Positions 61,506 to 64,000 of a stretch of DNA of 64,000 nt are shown here, piece by piece. Each line of letters starts with the position of its first letter. Within the stretch, counting starts at the first letter, position 1. The DNA comes from Nocardia terpenica (GTDB taxonomy: Bacteria; Actinomycetota; Actinomycetes; Mycobacteriales; Mycobacteriaceae). The notes under the pieces are model-generated. The model ran no database searches and was not told where the DNA came from. It worked only from the letters and a program-made list of their open reading frames with translations. The stretch is from NCBI RefSeq assembly GCF_013186535.1, contig NZ_JABMCZ010000002.1:620001-684000 (forward strand), read 5' to 3'. Both the position numbers and the translations under genes were made by a program.

Positions 61506-61519
61506 ACCAAGCACTTGCT
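61506..61519. promoter_or_regulatory. KstR2 operator, fadE30/fadD3 divergent promoter
   Basis: ACCAAGCACTTGCT, identical to the box at 50969 and a full match to ANCAAGNNCTTGNT. It lies 22 bases from fadE30 and 17 bases from fadD3. Confidence 0.87.
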
Positions 61520-61536
61520 TTGTAGACCGATCGAGG

Positions 61537-63300
61537 ATGCCCGTGACGCTCCCTGCGCAGACCACCCCGCTCGCCCTGCACGAAGCGGCGCGCCGGTACG
61601 GCGACGCACCCGCCGTCCACGACGGTGCGGTACTGCTGAGCTGGGCGGGGCTGCTGGACGAGGTCCGGATGGCGGCCGGGGCGCTGCTGGCGCGCGGCGT
61701 GGAGCGCGGGGACCGGGTGGCGATCTGGGCGCCCAATACCCACCACTGGGTGGTGGCGGCCTTGGCGACGCATTATGTCGGAGCCGCGTTGGCGCCGTTG
61801 AATACTCGCTATGTCGCCGAGGAGGCGGCGGATGTGCTCCGGCGGGTGCGAGCGAAGGCGCTGTTCGTCACGGGGGTGTTTCTGGGGCGGGATCGACTGG
61901 ACGAATTGGTTTCGACTGCACCCGATTTGGCGATTGACACGGTAATCGTCATTCCCGGAGATGCTCCTTCTGTGATTCCGGCGTGCTTTTGGCCGGAATC
62001 TCGCGGTGGATCCCGGCCAAAAACACGCCGGGATCACAGAGAGGGGCAGCGCCGGGATCACGAAGAGGAGCAGCGCCGGGATCACGAAGAGGAGCAGCGC
62101 CGGGATCACGAAGAGGAGCAGCGCCGGGATCACGAAGAGGGGCAGCGCCGGGATCACGAAGAGGAGCAGCGCCGGGATCAGGGGCGGACGAGGGTGGTCG
62201 AGTGGTCCGCGCTCGGGCGGATCTCCGCGGGGGTATCGATCGAGCAGGTCGTCCGGCGGGCGGAATCCGTTGCTCCCGAGGATATTTCCGACATTCTGTT
62301 CACCTCCGGTACCACCGGGCGCAGCAAGGGGACGCTGGTCGCGCATCGGCAGGCGCTGGATGTGGTGCGGGCGTGGGTGGAGCGGGCGACGCTGGTCGAG
62401 GGGGATCGGTATCTGGTGATTCCGCCGTTCTTCCACAATTTCGGTTACAAGGCCGCGATTCTCGCCTGCCTGGTGAGCGGGGCGACGATCGTGCCGCAGG
62501 CCACCTTCGATGTGCCCGAGACCATGCGGCTGGTGCGTGACCGGCGCATTACCGTGCTCACCGGGCCGCCGACGATCTATCAGACCATCCTCGACCATCC
62601 GGCCCGCGGCGAGTTCGACCTGAGCAGCCTGCGGGTGGCGGTCACGGGCGCGGCGACGGTGCCGGTGACGCTGGTCGAAAGAATGCGCGACGAGCTGGAA
62701 TTCGAGGTGGTGGTCACCGCGTACGGGCTGTCGGAGTCGGCGGGATTCGGGACCATGTGCCGACCGGACGACGATCCGGAGACCATCGCCACCACCTCCG
62801 GCGCGGCGATCGCGGGGTTCGAGGTGCGCATCGGCGAGCAGGGCGAGGTGCTGTTGCGCGGCCCCAATGTCATGCTCGGCTACCTCGACGACCCGGAGAA
62901 CACCGCCCGCACCATCGACGCCGACGGCTGGCTGCACACCGGCGATGTCGGCGTCCTCGACAACCGCGGGTACCTGACGATCACCGATCGGCTCAAGGAC
63001 ATGTACATCAGCGGCGGCTTCAATGTGTATCCCGCCGAGGTGGAGCAGGCGCTGGCCCGGCTCGACGGCGTGGCCGAGTCGGCCGTGATCGGCGTGCCCG
63101 ACGAGCGGCTGGGCGAGGTCGGCGCGGCCTACATCGTGCGCAGGCCCGGCGCGGCGCTGACCGAGGAGGATGTGATCGCCCACGCCACAAGGACTTTGGC
63201 GAATTTCAAGGTCCCGCGCCGGATCGAGTTCCGCGACGCGCTGCCCTACAGCGCCGCCGGGAAAGTGCTCAAGCGGCAACTACGTGAGGAGATTTCGTGA
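61537..63300 (+). CDS. fadD3: HIP-CoA ligase FadD3 carrying an in-frame repeat insertion
   Basis: 587 aa ANL ligase, about 80 residues longer than the usual 503-510 aa FadD3. Core motifs are intact: FTSGTTGRSKGT, TAYGLSESAG, GWLHTGDVG, DRLKDMYISGGFNVYPAEVE and the C-terminal SAAGKVLKRQL. Residues about 139-214 (from PGDAPSVIPACFWPESR through repeated RDHEEEQR units) are encoded by palindromic element D, between the N-terminal subdomain and the P-loop, a surface-loop region in this fold. FadD3 activates HIP, the entry step of ring-C/D breakdown. GTGA couples it to the next gene. Confidence 0.9.
   Translation: MPVTLPAQTTPLALHEAARRYGDAPAVHDGAVLLSWAGLLDEVRMAAGALLARGVERGDRVAIWAPNTHHWVVAALATHYVGAALAPLNTRYVAEEAADVLRRVRAKALFVTGVFLGRDRLDELVSTAPDLAIDTVIVIPGDAPSVIPACFWPESRGGSRPKTRRDHREGQRRDHEEEQRRDHEEEQRRDHEEEQRRDHEEGQRRDHEEEQRRDQGRTRVVEWSALGRISAGVSIEQVVRRAESVAPEDISDILFTSGTTGRSKGTLVAHRQALDVVRAWVERATLVEGDRYLVIPPFFHNFGYKAAILACLVSGATIVPQATFDVPETMRLVRDRRITVLTGPPTIYQTILDHPARGEFDLSSLRVAVTGAATVPVTLVERMRDELEFEVVVTAYGLSESAGFGTMCRPDDDPETIATTSGAAIAGFEVRIGEQGEVLLRGPNVMLGYLDDPENTARTIDADGWLHTGDVGVLDNRGYLTITDRLKDMYISGGFNVYPAEVEQALARLDGVAESAVIGVPDERLGEVGAAYIVRRPGAALTEEDVIAHATRTLANFKVPRRIEFRDALPYSAAGKVLKRQLREEIS
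61951..62179. repeat. Palindromic repeat element, copy D, inside fadD3
   Basis: One unit beginning ATTCCCGG (61951-61973), hairpin 61974-62000 (arms GATTCCGGC / GCCGGAATC, loop GTGCTTTTG), 8-base spacer, hairpin 62009-62035 (arms GATCCCGGC / GCCGGGATC, loop CAAAAACAC), then six 24-bp units (62036-62179), each ending in GCCGGGATC. Unit length is a multiple of three and no stop occurs in the fadD3 frame. Confidence 0.92.
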
Positions 63301-64000
63301 GCCCGGATCCGACCGTCCCCGACGAGGGCGAGGTCGTCACCTACGAGCGGCGCGGCCCGGTCGCGCTGGTCACGATGAACCGCCCGCAGTACCGCAACGC
63401 ACAGAACTCGGTGATGACCTACGCGCTCGACGCCGCCTTCACCCGCGCGGTGGACGACACCGAGGTGAAGTCGATCGTGTTGGCGGGCAACGGAAAACAC
63501 TTCAGCGCCGGGCACGATATCGGCACCCCCGGCCGGGATCACCACGTGCACTATGACAATCGGGCCGTGCTGTGGTGGGACCACGTCGACCGCGCGGGCG
63601 GCGATCAGCGCTTCGCCCGCGAGTCCGAGGTGTATCTGGGCATGTGCCGCCGCTGGCGGGAGATCCCCAAGCCGACCGTCGCCATGGTGCAGGGCGCGTG
63701 CATCGCCGGTGCGCTGATGCTGGTGTGGTCGTGCGATCTCATCGTCGCCGCCGACGACGCCTTCTTCTCCGATCCCGTGGTGCGCATGGGGATTCCGGGT
63801 GTGGAATACTTCGCGCACCCGTGGATGCTGGGGCCGCGCCGGGCCAAGGAGATCCTGTTCACCGGCGACCGCTTCACCGCCGCCCAGGCCCACGACTGGG
63901 GCATGGTGAACCGGGTGGTGCCGCGCGCCGACCTGGAGTCCGAGACCTTCGCGCTGGCCGAAAAGATCTCGGCCATGCCGCAATTCGGGCTGGCGCTCGC
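63297..64000 (+). CDS. Enoyl-CoA hydratase (3' end outside window)
   Basis: Crotonase-fold protein, partial, about 234 residues visible and the frame is still open at 64000. Oxyanion-hole segments are GKHFSAGHDIGTPGRD and MVQGACIAGALMLVWSCDLIVAADDAFFSDPV. An insertion-like stretch rich in His/Trp (HHVHYDNRAVLWWDHVDRAGG) follows the first motif. GTG 63297 overlaps the fadD3 stop as GTGA. Position suggests it hydrates the enoyl-CoA made by FadE30; that is inference. Confidence 0.85.
   Translation, partial: MSPDPTVPDEGEVVTYERRGPVALVTMNRPQYRNAQNSVMTYALDAAFTRAVDDTEVKSIVLAGNGKHFSAGHDIGTPGRDHHVHYDNRAVLWWDHVDRAGGDQRFARESEVYLGMCRRWREIPKPTVAMVQGACIAGALMLVWSCDLIVAADDAFFSDPVVRMGIPGVEYFAHPWMLGPRRAKEILFTGDRFTAAQAHDWGMVNRVVPRADLESETFALAEKISAMPQFGLAL

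Noticed and set aside
62036..62179. Array of 24-bp repeats that could suggest a CRISPR
   Set aside because: The units are directly abutting with no unique spacers, no cas genes are near, and the array is translated within fadD3.

Overview
The window is very GC-rich, densely packed actinobacterial chromosome. The PhoPR pair, a complete mce operon, two steroid-degradation regulons and an orphan MbtH protein point to a mycolic-acid-containing actinomycete, most likely Nocardia or a close relative such as Rhodococcus. That assignment is inference from gene content and remembered family sequences; no search was run.

Left part (1-13.6 kb) is housekeeping and accessory material: a partial aminotransferase, an M23 peptidase, purD, a HIT protein, phoR-phoP, a three-gene unit resembling type VII secretion substrates, a copper unit (possible CsoR site, His/Met-rich small ORF, multicopper oxidase), a secreted Cys-rich protein, a haloalkane-dehalogenase-like protein that lacks the expected catalytic His, tRNA-Thr(TGT) with terminator, an orphan MbtH protein and a hydrolase.

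The centre (13.6-44.1 kb) is sterol uptake and side-chain degradation. otsA precedes a ten-gene mce4 operon (yrbE4A, yrbE4B, mce4A-F and two Mce-associated proteins), followed by hsd4A, fdxD, fadE26 and fadE27, the order known from Mycobacterium tuberculosis. After an insert (P-loop kinase, aldo/keto reductase with TetR regulator, VOC protein, SigG-type sigma factor) come fadD19, a second acyl-CoA ligase, an F420-type oxidoreductase, a double OB-fold protein, ltp4, ltp3, a ketosteroid-isomerase-like protein, cyp125 and fadA5. Several promoters carry the KstR palindrome TNNAACNNGTTNNA, four of them perfect.

An IS5-type insertion sequence (44377-45273) and an island (EspR-like regulator, ImmA/IrrE peptidase, membrane protein, low-complexity secreted protein) separate this from the right part (49.2-64 kb), the KstR2 regulon for steroid ring C/D (HIP) degradation: two SDRs, echA20, ipdA-ipdB-ipdC, a molybdopterin oxidoreductase, fadA6, kstR2, ipdF, fadE30, fadD3 and an enoyl-CoA hydratase cut by the window end. 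KstR2 boxes (ACCAAGCACTTGCT) sit in both divergent promoters, with a degenerate copy before kstR2.

The most unusual signal is a dispersed palindromic element at four places (41268-41527, 54462-54530, 58382-58552, 61951-62179). It is built from hairpins with a near-constant loop (CAAAAGCAC or its complement), variable but always self-complementary outer stems, and adjacent 21-25 bp tandem repeats that carry one arm of their own hairpin. One copy lies in frame inside fadD3 and adds about 76 residues; another supplies the C-terminal tail of IpdC.
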